DNA of 64,000 nucleotides, from positions 12,843,614 through 12,907,613 of the forward strand of contig JAJEKV010000033.1 in the NCBI GenBank assembly GCA_021234155.1, read 5' to 3'. The position numbers and the translations under genes were made by a program. The notes beneath the pieces were generated by a model. It ran no database searches and was not told the DNA's origin. It saw only the letters and a list, made by a program, of their open reading frames with translations. This document shows positions 54,601 to 64,000 of the stretch, one piece after another (positions within the stretch are counted from its first letter, which is position 1; each line of letters starts with the position of its first letter). Source of the DNA: Isoetes taiwanensis. Its lineage: Eukaryota > Streptophyta > Lycopodiopsida > Isoetales > Isoetaceae.

Positions 54601-54633
54601 TACAGAATATATGAGAGAAGATAAAGAACTGAC
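51612..54633. other. no recognisable gene; interior of the minus Helitron at left
   Basis: AT-rich, with scattered short duplications (for example 'caatattgatatcatggatt' twice near 54475-54525). No coding motif, no helicase or Rep residue pattern. Parts toward the right may belong to introns of the duplicated unknown gene. Confidence 0.4.
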
Positions 54634-54707
54634 CTGTGTTGAACAATGCAGATAAGCTCCTAGTATGCCACCTTCATAAGCTCCTAGTATGCCACCTTGA
54701 TAGTGCC
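54634..54707 (-). CDS. exon-like block HYQGGILGAY, right copy
   Basis: On the minus strand, AG (acatgcag) leads into 74 nt reading HYQGGILGAYEGGILGAYLHC, and a GT donor (gtcagt) follows. It holds a 24-bp in-frame internal duplication that the left copy (45583-45632) lacks. Part of the unrecognised gene whose other exon is at 56839-56976. The product is unknown. Confidence 0.45.
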
Positions 54708-54759
54708 CTGCATGTCAAATGAAGATTGTCTTAAACAAAGCTGGCTTGCGCAGGTTCAG

Positions 54760-55080
54760 ATATGAATTACCCGGTTATTATTGTCATGTATTTAACAACT
54801 TTTAAATATTTTGTTACAATACATCCTTAGGCAGGCCATTGCCACTGCCACGAAATAAGAGATAAAAACAGAAATAACTTACATGGCTATAACTTAGATG
54901 GCACTAAACAACTTAGATGGCACTGCATGTCAAATGAAGATTGGCTTAAACAAAGCTGGCTTGGCGAGGTTAGGACATGAATTACCATAGTCGGGTTTAT
55001 GCGGGGAGGCATTGTCTCTCCATAAGAGAGCATGAAGTGTAGCCTTTACCAAGTTATTCTGTCTTTCTTTGTTTTCAAAC
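54760..55080 (-). repeat. repeated intron-like units of the unknown gene
   Basis: On the minus strand the phrases 'aatggcctgcctaaggatgt', 'agccagctttgtttaag' and 'catttgacatgcag' recur here at about 54720-54850 and 54925-55000, and again at 56540-56680. The LINE at 55185-56445 appears to have inserted among these repeats, because the 'gcattgtctctccataagag' phrase is present on both sides of it. Confidence 0.7.
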
Positions 55081-55184
55081 CGAACCTAACATCCTTAGGG
55101 CGTGCCAACGCTGCGCCCGAAATAAGAGATAAAAACAGAAATAACTTACACAGCAAAATTGCCTCTGGAAGCATTGTCTCTCCA

Positions 55185-56445
55185 TCATCCCGGCACCCAC
55201 GTCTTCCCTCATTCACTTACCAGGGGCAGGTAGTGGAGGTGGCTCAGTCTTATAAGTATTTGGGCATTGAGTTTTCTACTACCACACCTTTGGGATGCAT
55301 CCATCGAGGTTACGGGTCACCGCAGCGGTGGAAAGCCCACGTATGCAATGCAAAACTTGATCACAAGGCGTGAAAGTTGTATGTATGGGGTCACGGGCAC
55401 ACTTGTTGGGGCCTTGGTTGAACCGGTCCTCCTCTATGGGGGGGAAGTGTGGGGGCGGTGATATCCCTCACCACTTGGAGCGATCTAGAGCAGTCAGAAG
55501 GCTTTCTTGGCGGGGGCGGGAGTGAAATCCGCGGTCCCATATCAGATCTTGCTCCAAGAGACGGGCTTCCTTCCATTCTGAGGAGGGCTATTTGGAGCGT
55601 CACATTATTTACTTCGAAGGTGGTGGCTATGGATGAAGCCCGGCTGCCCAACCTTGCTTTGGCGGTGGCGATGGGCCCTTGGCGACTCAAAAGCTTCTTT
55701 GGAAAGACAAGCAAGCCCGGTGGTTCTCGCTATGGAATGTGCGCAGGCACACGGATGTGGACCCGGTGCATACACCGAAGGAACGCTACCGCCTTGAAGC
55801 GTGCCCGGATGCTTGCTTCATGGCCAAGCTTTGGGATCGAGGCCCTGTCACATGTCAAGGTGGCAAATTATCGACGGCCAGGTTAATCCCATGCTCACGA
55901 GGGGCCCACACCACTACACCGCACCCATCTACCCATGAAAAAGCGCAGGTGATTGCTTCCATTCGCGACAGTGCACACCACCTCCGCATTGAGAGGGGAG
56001 GTGGATTCGGGGCAGCGTGAGGGCGAGAGTCCGTCGTCTTTGTCAGCGAGGCCATTGAGGATGAAAGTCACGCCTCCGGGCCTGTCCGTATGTATGAGCA
56101 TATCCGGGCTCGGTATGCTCGGTTAGTTGTGCCCCATCGGGCCTTGCATGAGCTCTTGAGCACGGCCTCTGTAGGCTTGTTGGGATCGTACCTCAGGGAG
56201 GTAATGGATCTGCGGAGTTTCGGTTATGCCCCACGTCCGACATTAACCTCATTTTGTACTTGTGATTATGTATATAAGCGTGCGGTATGTCGGCATCCTT
56301 ATTGCTACTAAGGTTTTTCCCGAAAACCCTTGGGTGGGGGTTTTTAATCACGGTAGTAATCGCGCTGCTTTGCTCTCTCTTTGTACTTGGGTCCCATAGG
56401 CCAGTTGGTCTCCGTGGACGATAAAATCATATTCTATTCTATTCC
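55185..56445 (+). mobile_element. GC-rich LINE 3' half with hairpin UTR and ATTCT tail
   Basis: Frames give the post-palm part of a LINE ORF2: FTYQGQVVEVAQSYKYLGIEF (55207-55270), LVEPVLLYGGEVWG (55415-55455), LRRAIWSVTLFTSKVVAMDE (55578-55637) and ACFMAKLWDRG (near 55815). A short tail IEDESH precedes HIRARYARLVVPH (near 56100). The 3' UTR has AAGGTTTT/AAAACCCTT (56310-56332), the terminal block GGGTCCCAT...CCGTGGACGATAAAA (56389-56426) and ATTCT units to 56445. Motifs A to C are lost. It is GC-rich and younger-looking than the 16-kb LINE, but frameshifts are frequent. Confidence 0.86.
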
Positions 56446-56739
56446 ATAACAGACCATGAAGTGTAGCCAAATAGCAGAGTATAGGCCCAGCAAATAAACT
56501 GAAACAACATAGCAACCCGAAGCCATGAATTACCATGAATTACCATAGCTGGCTTGCGCAGGAGGCATTGTCTCTCCATAAGAGAGCATGAAGTGTAGCC
56601 TTTACCAAGTTATTCATGTGCTGCTGTTTTCAAACTGAACCTAACATCCTTAGGCAGGCCATTGCCACTGCCACGAAATAAGAGATAAAAACAGATAAAA
56701 TAAAACCACGTGACGCGTCTCTTACCCCGGAAGGCGGCT

Positions 56740-57415
56740 CCGAAGCAACTCAAATGCTTTGAATCTGAAATAAACATTTCTTCATCAGTTTTGAGAAGAT
56801 CCGACCAAGCAAGCCTATCAATGATATGCTCTACTCACGTTTCCAAGATCTAACCCAGCCTTGGTGCCAAAATGAGAACCAGTTAAAGCCCCAAAATGAG
56901 ACAGAGAAGAATCGAGAATCTTGAGGCCTGGGAAATTTCGTAGTGCAGCAAGCTGGCGCTCCAAGCACTCTTCAAGCTACACAAAAGGAAAAAAAGAGTT
57001 AGTTTTTTGCACAATCCCAGCAAGCTCAATCCGGCTTACCTGCTCCTGATCCGGCTTACTGAAATCCGGCCTACTGCAATGAGACGGCAATGAGATGGGC
57101 AAATCCGGCCTACGGCAATGAGACGGCAGATTTGTTGAGGCGCAAGAAGAAAAGAAACCCAAATTTCGTAGACATACTGCCATCCTTCCTTCCCTCTAGA
57201 TTTCGTATTGAATGCTGGCAACCAATTCGAATTCCTTACCCCATTTAATTTCTTCAACTGGGATGCCCGAGAGGGGAAGATTTAATTTCCTCAACTGGGA
57301 AAACGCAGGGGGAAAGCTGGATGCCGGAGGGGGGCCGCAAGACGATGGGAACGCCGCATGCGGCGTTACATGCGGCTGGCACAAATGCCAAGACCCTCCC
57401 AAAATAAGAAAGAAG
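56740..57415 (-). repeat. inverted duplication, right arm
   Basis: Partner of 44330-44990. It carries extra short repeats around 'tccggcctac.gcaatgagac' (57060-57130). The intact exon at 56839-56976 suggests that this copy is closer to the original gene. Confidence 0.88.
56839..56976 (-). CDS. intact exon of an unrecognised gene
   Basis: Bounded on the minus strand by AG (tttgtgtag) and GT (gtgagtag), 138 nt, exactly 46 codons without a stop: LEECLERQLAALRNFPGLKI and then LDSSLSHFGALTGSHFG to GLDLGN. A further short exon-like block follows toward 56745 (acceptor tttcag, donor gtaag). The left-arm copy at about 44736-44875 has one extra base that breaks the frame. The product is unknown; it has no clear membrane span. 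The exon call rests on frame, splice sites and comparison of the two copies. Confidence 0.5.
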
Positions 57416-58987
57416 ATTTGATTCTTTCATCCTTGTACTAATGGGCTACAAGGGAGGTGCAAGAGGTGACCGGTGATAAACCGAGAGGCTCTATGTACCT
57501 TCTGGCCCTGGATTTGTTACCATTATCATGCTAACAAATTCTTGGTTGGCTGCAGGTACGAACGTCTCTCTTCTTCTTGCTTTCCCTTGTTGTTTTTGCA
57601 GTATGTGGATGAAATGGATATGAAAAAGTACACACAACTTTTGCTGCTGAGGTTTACCGGAGTACAACAGTTTGGCAGACTGAAATGGATCCTACGTCAA
57701 ATGGTTGTAACTTTTTAATAGTTTTTTGTAAATCCTGCAAGTTTTGCAAGGTAAACACGCTGTTTTTGTAGTTTGACTATTTGCTAAAAATATCTAGTAG
57801 CTGAAGTAAGACAAGAATTTTTCTGGAATGTGAGCTTGCATTTCTTCCATACATGTAAGACATATTTTATTAAATTCTGCAATTTATGGGCTGTAAAACA
57901 GGTGTGCATAACAACAATTGTGTTCTAGTATAAATTGATTCACTTCCAGTTAGATTTTCTGTTTTAATACATTATGCATGGTTCAAATTTACTGGGTAAA
58001 GTAGCTTTGGGTGATTTTGATTAAAGTACTCCTAGTTATGCCGGAGTACCTGAATTTTCTGCCAAAACCAGTACTTTTTCCTCTTAAAGCTCAATTTGCA
58101 TTAAGGGATTTGGAGATGTCCGAAACGTTCTAATATTGCAGTAATAGTGGTGAACTAAGTGGCTGGTAGGACCATTTCAGTACTGAGCTGATTAAGTTAA
58201 TAATAGTTCTCATAGTTTGATTTTTTCATTGGGGGAACCATGACCTTAAAATTTATCTAAATAAACGTGAAGTCACTGTTAAATTAAACTGGAATTGTCT
58301 TTATAGTGAAGAATAAAAGTCCAAGGTGCGTATTAAAGTATTAGCAGCTTTTAACTTAGAATGATAATAATGGCTTTAGGCAGACTGCAAATAATAAAGG
58401 CTGTTTTAGACTAAAGGTGTAATTTTTACTGTGAATAGATACATAAACTTAAAGTAATGCTCTTTTATGTGATAAGCGGTTGTTGACTGGCATACTTTTT
58501 AAGTAGAAATAAGTGGATGAACGTATTGTTTGAAATTGAATTCAACAATTCTGAATGGTTATGGGTTTTAACTATGGTCCAGTATTATATTGACGTTCTA
58601 CTTAAAGACAAATAGCACTCTGTTACTGGGATCAAAAGCATGCTAGACTAATGGGTGAAAAAGTTTAATTCGGTATCAAAATGCTCAGGTCTTTGTTACA
58701 TCATTGGTTGGTCGTATAGACCTTAGTGTTCCTGGAGATAAGTGACTAAGACCAAAGGCATTAAGTACCAGCCTTGTAAAACCAGTTACATGGTCTGGAT
58801 TGATCAGACTGCTTAGGGATTGACCGAAGCAGATGCAATTCTAAGATCATTTAGTTTTGGCTGGGTTTTTTTTAGACACTTCAATTCACTAGTTCAACTG
58901 GTGTTGCTTGTGTCTTTGGTATGCATTCGTTACTCTGGAAAATCAGGTTTATTCATCTATGATGCTAACATCTTGATTAATGCACAG
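57416..58987. other. 5' region of the retroelement, possible first exon
   Basis: An exon-like stretch near 57602-57705 reads YVDEMDMKKYTQLLLLRFTG and FGRLKWILRQM after an AG (ttttgcag). The rest is AT-rich and intron-like up to an acceptor at 58987 (atgcacag). Whether it belongs to the retroelement is not shown by the sequence. Confidence 0.3.
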
Positions 58988-60541
58988 GATGGTCAAAAAC
59001 AGTATGAAGAGTTTGTCTTTGAATTCGTCCCTCCCACTTGGAATTCAGAGCTGGTTGTTTTGGGTTACGGTACAAGCAACATTGAGGTACCTAGTCCTGC
59101 TGTACAAACACTGCTATGTTGTATCAAAAATCACAAAGTCCATGAGTACTTGATGATTAAAGAAGCGCTTAGGAAGGACGAGGAGTACTCGGCCATTGCT
59201 CATCTCGGTTTTAGTGAATGGCTTATGGTGGTCCCTTCTATTAATAAAGCAGCGGATGACTGGAATTGCATCATTGCTCTGATTGACAAACTATATAGTG
59301 ATCTTCCCGATAAAATTTATGCTTGGACTGCTGAGGAGGACCATTGCAAAATTCAATATTTTACTGGCCTTACTGCATTGGAAGCGGCTAACAACATTAA
59401 GAAACCTGGTGGTAATGATGTTGGCAATGATGCAGATTGGTTGTTCTCGGAAGATGAGGAAGAGGAAGATCCATTTGGGGCTTCCCTTCTCTCGGACAAA
59501 GATAAAGAAGCATTAAATGCTGGCTGCATTGAACCTGATGATGGATCCCAAGAGCGGTTTAGTTTCACACTCAACAACTGCTTAAGGTTCCCTATTATTC
59601 CTGAAAGACTTGTTGAAAGCCATAGTATTCTTTACAACCAAGCCATATGGAGGTCAAGGAATTATGGAGCTCTCGCACCAATTAGTAGGGATGCTTGGAT
59701 AATGTTTGGTAACATTACACCTGCACAAATTACAGCTACCAAAGGGGCTGCTGAACGGATGGAAAAATTCGTCACCAAGGAGAAAGTTAAGCTCAATGTC
59801 ACCACCCGATTTTTTGATAAGGTGTGCACCAGAGATGACTTCATTTATATCAGCCAAAAGGCACATATGGCTTATCCAACTGAAGAACGAGGTGACTTCT
59901 ACTTAAAGAAGATCTGGCGTGCTACCTGTTCCTACTTCAAATGCATTTGTGAAGCACCACGGGGTGGTAAAAATAAAAAGTGCAAAGATAACATGACTTG
60001 GCTCGACCACGCTGTCTGGTATATTCTTAACAATCTCCCTGATGTTTATCCTAATATCTCAGTTGCTGGGCAGTTTGTCGCATTTAGGAATTGCCTCAAA
60101 ACGACATTGAAGAAAAGTATCATGGCCTACTTGTCCTACCTAGTTTTCAGGGATACTCTTATTAGTATGGCCAGAGATTTGGCTGTTGACACATGGGCTG
60201 ACTTTAAGCTGAACAGGCCTAGATGCAAAATGGTCGATATCTGCGAAAAAATGATCAAGCACAATAAGTTTATCAAAAATGCAGATGTATCAAGCAGCTA
60301 CAATAGTGGCAAAAAGTCTAGACAGACTAATAGCAGTGCTGCCAGCTCATCTCAAGGCAGGATCAAAGCGCCCCCAAGAATTACAAAAGTACCAGTCAAG
60401 GCAGCAACTGTAGAATCTGAATGTACTTCTGTAGAAGGTTTGGAAACTCCCAACTCCAACATTGGGCACTCGGTTACTAAGGACTGCACTACAAAGGAGC
60501 CTCGTAATACGAATGTAACAGGGTTGAAATTAGGCTTCTAA
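58820..60541 (+). CDS. ORF1 of the Penelope-like element, unknown domain
   Basis: Open for 573 codons to a TAA at 60539-60541. The frame has no ATG in its first 110 codons, and an acceptor (cacag|GATGG) lies at 58987/58988. Coding most likely starts there, in DGQKQYEEFVFEFVPPTWNS, and the first 56 codons are intron read-through. Visible parts: an acidic run SEDEEEEDPF in the first half, a basic region rich in Trp, Tyr and Cys (YLKKIWRATCSYFKCICEAP), and a Ser/Lys-rich tail (SGKKSRQTNSSAASSSQGR) that could contact nucleic acid. I recognise no known domain: no GIY-YIG, no CCHC knuckle, no esterase. It lies about 300 bp upstream of the reverse transcriptase ORF, same strand. It could be a coat-like ORF1 protein or a captured host gene. 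Confidence 0.6.
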   Translation: MTEADAILRSFSFGWVFFRHFNSLVQLVLLVSLVCIRYSGKSGLFIYDANILINAQDGQKQYEEFVFEFVPPTWNSELVVLGYGTSNIEVPSPAVQTLLCCIKNHKVHEYLMIKEALRKDEEYSAIAHLGFSEWLMVVPSINKAADDWNCIIALIDKLYSDLPDKIYAWTAEEDHCKIQYFTGLTALEAANNIKKPGGNDVGNDADWLFSEDEEEEDPFGASLLSDKDKEALNAGCIEPDDGSQERFSFTLNNCLRFPIIPERLVESHSILYNQAIWRSRNYGALAPISRDAWIMFGNITPAQITATKGAAERMEKFVTKEKVKLNVTTRFFDKVCTRDDFIYISQKAHMAYPTEERGDFYLKKIWRATCSYFKCICEAPRGGKNKKCKDNMTWLDHAVWYILNNLPDVYPNISVAGQFVAFRNCLKTTLKKSIMAYLSYLVFRDTLISMARDLAVDTWADFKLNRPRCKMVDICEKMIKHNKFIKNADVSSSYNSGKKSRQTNSSAASSSQGRIKAPPRITKVPVKAATVESECTSVEGLETPNSNIGHSVTKDCTTKEPRNTNVTGLKLGF

Positions 60542-60844
60542 GATTTGGTATGTTCTCAAACTTCCTCTCAATTCTTAAATTATTTGCTATTATGCTTGAT
60601 TCATTCTTTAATACAACAAAAACCAAATGAATTACGGGATTAAGGGAAAAAGAAGGAAGGTAGATCCTTCCTTGAGGACCATTAGGTTGATAATTTGGTG
60701 CAAAGCACCATTATGCCACTTGGCCTTGCAACTTGCAGTTTTACACTGCCGTCTGATAGACTGATATCCATCTGTTATGAAATGTTAAATACTTTCTAAG
60801 GCTAGGCTACCTGGTGTACTTAAACATATTTTTCTTGTCAACAG
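60542..60844 (+). other. spacer between ORF1 and RT ORF, intron-like end
   Basis: It begins with a GT-rich donor candidate just after the ORF1 stop (ttg|gtatgttc near 60547) and ends with a pyrimidine-rich acceptor (tttttcttgtcaacag) directly before ATG 60845. If spliced, ORF1 and the RT ORF would lie on one short-spaced message; the ORF1 stop would remain. Confidence 0.4.
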
Positions 60845-62973
60845 ATGGATAAAGTCCTATCAAGAGATGTTCTTGGAAGGTGGCACATACAAAGAAAGGA
60901 TTCCAAAAATAAGATGAAAATAGTACACTGTACCTTTTTGTCTAAAGTTCTTGATAACATATGCGTTCCCAAGATTTTCTACGGGGTCTTCAAAGAAGTT
61001 TTGCATGATATTGGTACAGAGATCATGGATACAATGCTTAGTTGGAAATACAATGCTTATACTAATGATATTGATATGATATGATATGATATTGATACAA
61101 TGCTTAGTTGGAAATATACTGAATGCCTTAGTGATTTATGCTACAAGCCTTTCCAGACCTTTGCTGCTGACTGTGAAGCCGTGTGCCCTTGTGAAAAACC
61201 ATACATTAGCAAGTTTATTGATAAAAAAGTGGGGCATATTGTCACGACTAACAATATGATTGTGCATAACAAATCCCTTAGGGGTCTGTTTCTAAAGGGC
61301 CTTAACCACATACCTGATCGAATGTTAATCATGGAAGAATTTCAAAAAGAGATTGAATTGTCTAGTGACGCTATCATGGAGTTACATAAATATGCTTTCC
61401 CACATATTGATGATACTGATAAGAATATCATCAAGGTAAAGGTTGTAGCCGAAGCCAGCAGACAAATTAGGGAAGTTATCAATAATGAAGGGACCAAAAG
61501 ATTCTACCTTAATGACCCGGCTGTCACCAGCAACCTTGATTGGTTGTGCAGCAACCTGTATATTTCAGGTGTCGATAAAGCAGCTAATAATCCCGCTTTT
61601 ATTTGTCCAAGATACATTAAGCAACTAGCTTACAATAGACTGAACAGCGACGACTTTACCCCAATGCATGTACTTAAAGAAAAAGTGATAGGACAGATTG
61701 TATCTGAGATACGGGAGTTAACCGATATTTGTGTAGTTGGGTCTAATAAGCTGCCATACTTATTAGGGATTTATAAGGCTCACAAGAATGATTTCCGTTG
61801 GATCACTAATGCCCATGGTACCATTTATTCAGGAGTATCCTTGATGATTACGGCAGTATTTAACAATATTTTGAGCATGTGGCCTGAGATTACCAAAATG
61901 GTATGTGCAAAAATCTGCACACTCTTACCAGGGAAGATAAACCCTAATTGGGTCATAGGGTCCATCTATGACGTTATCCTAAATCTTCCTGAAAAAATCA
62001 GTGAAGTGTATGTAGCCGATATTACTCGATGTTATGAGAACATCCCCCTAAATGGTGAAACTGGCATCTGCAATGTCTTGAAACTAGTCAATGAGGCAGC
62101 ATGGCTATACATGAGTAGTAAGAACTCTCGCTTCAAACTTTGGATAAAAATGGATAGTAGTGGAAATTATGTTGCCAAATGGTTCAAGATTACACCACAA
62201 GGAAAGTGCTGGTCTTTGATGACATGCTCAAAGTTTACAACTTGTAACAATTGGCTACTAGCACACTGCTTTATCAGCATGGGTAAAAATATCTGGCAGC
62301 AAACTTGTGGTATCCCAATGGGATTCTCCTGCAGTCCGTGCTGGTGTAACCTCTATCTTGCGTGGTTTGAACTATGCTTCATCAGAAAATTAGCTGAGCA
62401 AGGTCGGTACAAAGAAATCAGTATGTTTAGGCATGTCTTTAGATACATGGATGATCTTTTGGCCATAAACTGCCCAATCATTAGAAAATTCCTTAAAGAC
62501 ATATGCATGAATGGCAATATTGAGTTACAGATTTATGACATGAGCAAATTAGGCATCAAGGAGGAGACTTGCATCAGACATGATTTAGCAAGTAATTTTG
62601 AGCATGGTTTCAAGGCAAATTAAATCTATCCATCGAGGTGATCAATAAGACTCTAGGGATTTTTCAAACTATCAAATATGACAAGCGTGATGTACTGCCT
62701 TTTAAAGCTCTGAAATTCATTCACCTGATAGCTGTCGGCCTTACCATCAGGCTAGAAATGTCATTATCTCTCAGATTATGCCTTACATGTACATAAGTTC
62801 AGGGCCTATAACTGCTGCTAGAGATATTGTTGATATCATGAACAATTTTGTAAAGAATGGGTTTGATGCCTTTGGGATCAAGATGAGGGTCATTCGATAC
62901 ATCAAATCAAACAATTTCCCTGGACTCAAATATGACACCTCGGTACTGGTGCAAGAAATCAACAAACGCTTAT
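60845..62973 (+). pseudogene. Penelope-like reverse transcriptase ORF, nearly intact
   Basis: One frame runs from ATG 60845 to 62623 apart from a single TGA at 61082-61084, which was created by a 66-bp in-frame duplication. An N-terminal block reads CPCEKPYISKFIDKKVGHIV and NKSLRGLFLKG. RT signatures: LLGIYKAHKNDFRWI (KxHK and R, as in Penelope-like elements and telomerase), VADITRCYENIPL (motif A), GIPMGFSCSPCWCNLYLAWFE (motif B) and FRYMDDLLAIN (motif C). All catalytic aspartates are present. After 62623 the frame changes twice (KYDKRDVLPFKA, then NVIISQIMPYMYISSGP and INKRL, stop 62971-62973). From memory, this N-terminal GHIVT...LR pattern and the YDKRD tail occur in a widespread invertebrate and fungal RT family. 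No GIY-YIG endonuclease is seen. Confidence 0.78.
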
Positions 62974-63475
62974 AAACTACAAGTAAGTATACTTCTCTTA
63001 TTTTAGTTAATTGGGTCTGCTGTTGGCATGGGGTAGGGTTGGCCTTTACTGTAGTAGTAAGGGTCAACCCTCCCTTACGTCTACATGTCTTGAACAAAGG
63101 TCTGCCTTACCTCACGGTAGGGGGAAGGGTTTTTTTATTAAGTGGCTATTTAAGCAAGTCCTTTAAAATATTGTGAGGATTACATTTTGTTTTTGTTACT
63201 ATGAAGGCATAAGACTTAAATGGTTTTAAACCGAAGGTATTGAGGACAAGTAATTAAACAATAGCTGGAGTTGTTGACTCCAATTGCAAACTATACATAG
63301 CATGGTGGTAGATGTTAGTTGTAGTATACGTGCACTAAAAGGGCTTTTTTTAAAAAACATTTATTTGATAATGTTATAACTTAGTTATTGATTGATTCTT
63401 AGACCTAGTCATCAGAGTTTCTATCATACTTTCTAGGGTTGGAAAACGCCACAGACCTAATGTAGATCGGCATGG
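62974..63475. other. 3' flank of the retroelement, no gene
   Basis: AT-rich. 'caagtaagtat' directly after the RT stop looks like a splice donor. A local inverted phrase 'ggtagggttggc..tactgtagtagtaagggtcaaccct' is present near 63030-63075. The 3' end of the element was not determined; no poly(A) or LTR is clear. Confidence 0.4.
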
Positions 63476-64000
63476 ATCTCGTACAGCCGGTTGAGTGCCG
63501 GCTTGTCTTGGTGACAGATAAATTGAGAGTTCACACAGATGAATGACGATCTTCACAAGCTTGTACAGTCAATTGAATGCTGGCCTGACAGGGTTCTTGG
63601 ACTAATGGAGAGGTCGCACAGATGGGTCTGCCTGGAGCAAGGTTGTACCGACGAATCTAGCTGGCTGAGTTTGCAGAATATAGGGCTTCCGCTTAAGGCA
63701 AAGTTGTACAAGCAATATTTGCTTGTTCTTCTCTTACAAGGTAGCGTGTCTTTGACTAAACTTGTGTTGTTGAAAAGGATTTCAATCATAACCAGATCTA
63801 TTCTTAGTGGCATCCCTGATCTCCACATCACTGGCACGATTTTTCTTAGTCTGTCTCCCTCCCTTTATCTTCCCTTTAAAATGGACAGAGAGTTTGATTC
63901 AGATGGATACTCCATCAGTGCAAGTGAGGAAGAACTTGATGAGCTCCTAGAGTTCGAATTACAGTGGTGTCTTGCTGAGATTAACATGGCAGATATGCAA
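63476..64000 (+). CDS. unrecognised gene, right copy, open and cut by the window edge
   Basis: Nearly identical to 50187-50711. The first frame (about 63539-63740) reads MNDDLHKLVQSIECWPDRVL and ends at a GT donor (acaag|gtagcg). The second starts at ATG 63881 and stays open to the edge (MDREFDSDGYSISASEEELD, ELLEFELQWCLAEINMADMQ). It has GAG where the left copy has TAG. The two blocks may be exons separated by a short intron, or the second ATG may be the real start. No known domain is recognised. Because it is intact here, this copy is the better candidate for the source gene. Confidence 0.5.

Noticed and set aside
63374-63837. Minus-strand ORFs at the right edge, also present at 50034-50548
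   Set aside because: They are antisense shadows of the duplicated gene piece; the plus-strand frames have the splice sites and the informative GAG/TAG difference.
50187-64000. Reading the 50.2 and 63.5 kb repeats as LTRs of one 13-kb element
   Set aside because: The repeats do not begin with TG, no primer-binding site or polypurine tract is next to them, and they contain coding-like frames with splice sites.

Overview
The window is nuclear DNA of a land plant. It is AT-rich and rich in introns, and transposon remains dominate it. The only two genes that read as complete are plant genes: a MYST-family histone acetyltransferase (+ strand, 34.8-37.9 kb) and a ZEITLUPE/ADAGIO-type blue-light F-box protein (- strand, 38.4-41.1 kb). 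They converge tail to tail. Plant gene relics (remorin, nucleobase-ascorbate transporter, RBOH NADPH oxidase, NPF/PTR transporter, PPR protein) lie around them. The Penelope-like reverse transcriptase at the right edge and the LINE types would fit a fern, lycophyte or gymnosperm better than an angiosperm. That placement is inference only.

Layout. 0-8 kb: remorin and NAT relics, short tandem duplications, and a non-autonomous Helitron of about 1.2 kb with both termini visible (4442-5656). 8.2-11.1 kb: a 5'-truncated Ty1-copia element with a 45-codon aspartate tract, a tRNA-derived SINE inserted in its RNase H region, and a 3' LTR start. 11-19 kb: a second copia relic, a duplicated non-LTR-free segment, a LINE 3' end and a longer decayed LINE. 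19-25.5 kb: degenerate tandem and inverted repeats and an unclassified purine-rich block. 25.7-29.5 kb: decayed RBOH, NPF and PPR genes and a fold-back element. 30.9-33.1 kb: a minus-strand L1-type LINE. 34.8-41.1 kb: the two real genes. The histone acetyltransferase has a second, intact copy of its last coding exon downstream.

42.9-57.4 kb is a mosaic. Two GC-rich LINE 3' ends flank an inverted duplication of an unrecognised multi-exon gene. Inside are Helitron pieces with PIF1-like helicase remains and two Helitron 3' termini facing each other across 1.4 kb. 57.5-63.0 kb holds the most unusual element: a two-ORF retroelement. Its second ORF is a reverse transcriptase with Penelope-like features; the first has no recognised domain. 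It has intron-like boundaries and only a few lesions. The last 525 bp repeat a segment from 50.2 kb at about 99 percent identity. The right copy is open where the left copy has a stop codon.

No tRNA or rRNA gene, CRISPR array or bacterial-type operon was seen. Coordinates of decayed elements are approximate because the ends were judged by eye.
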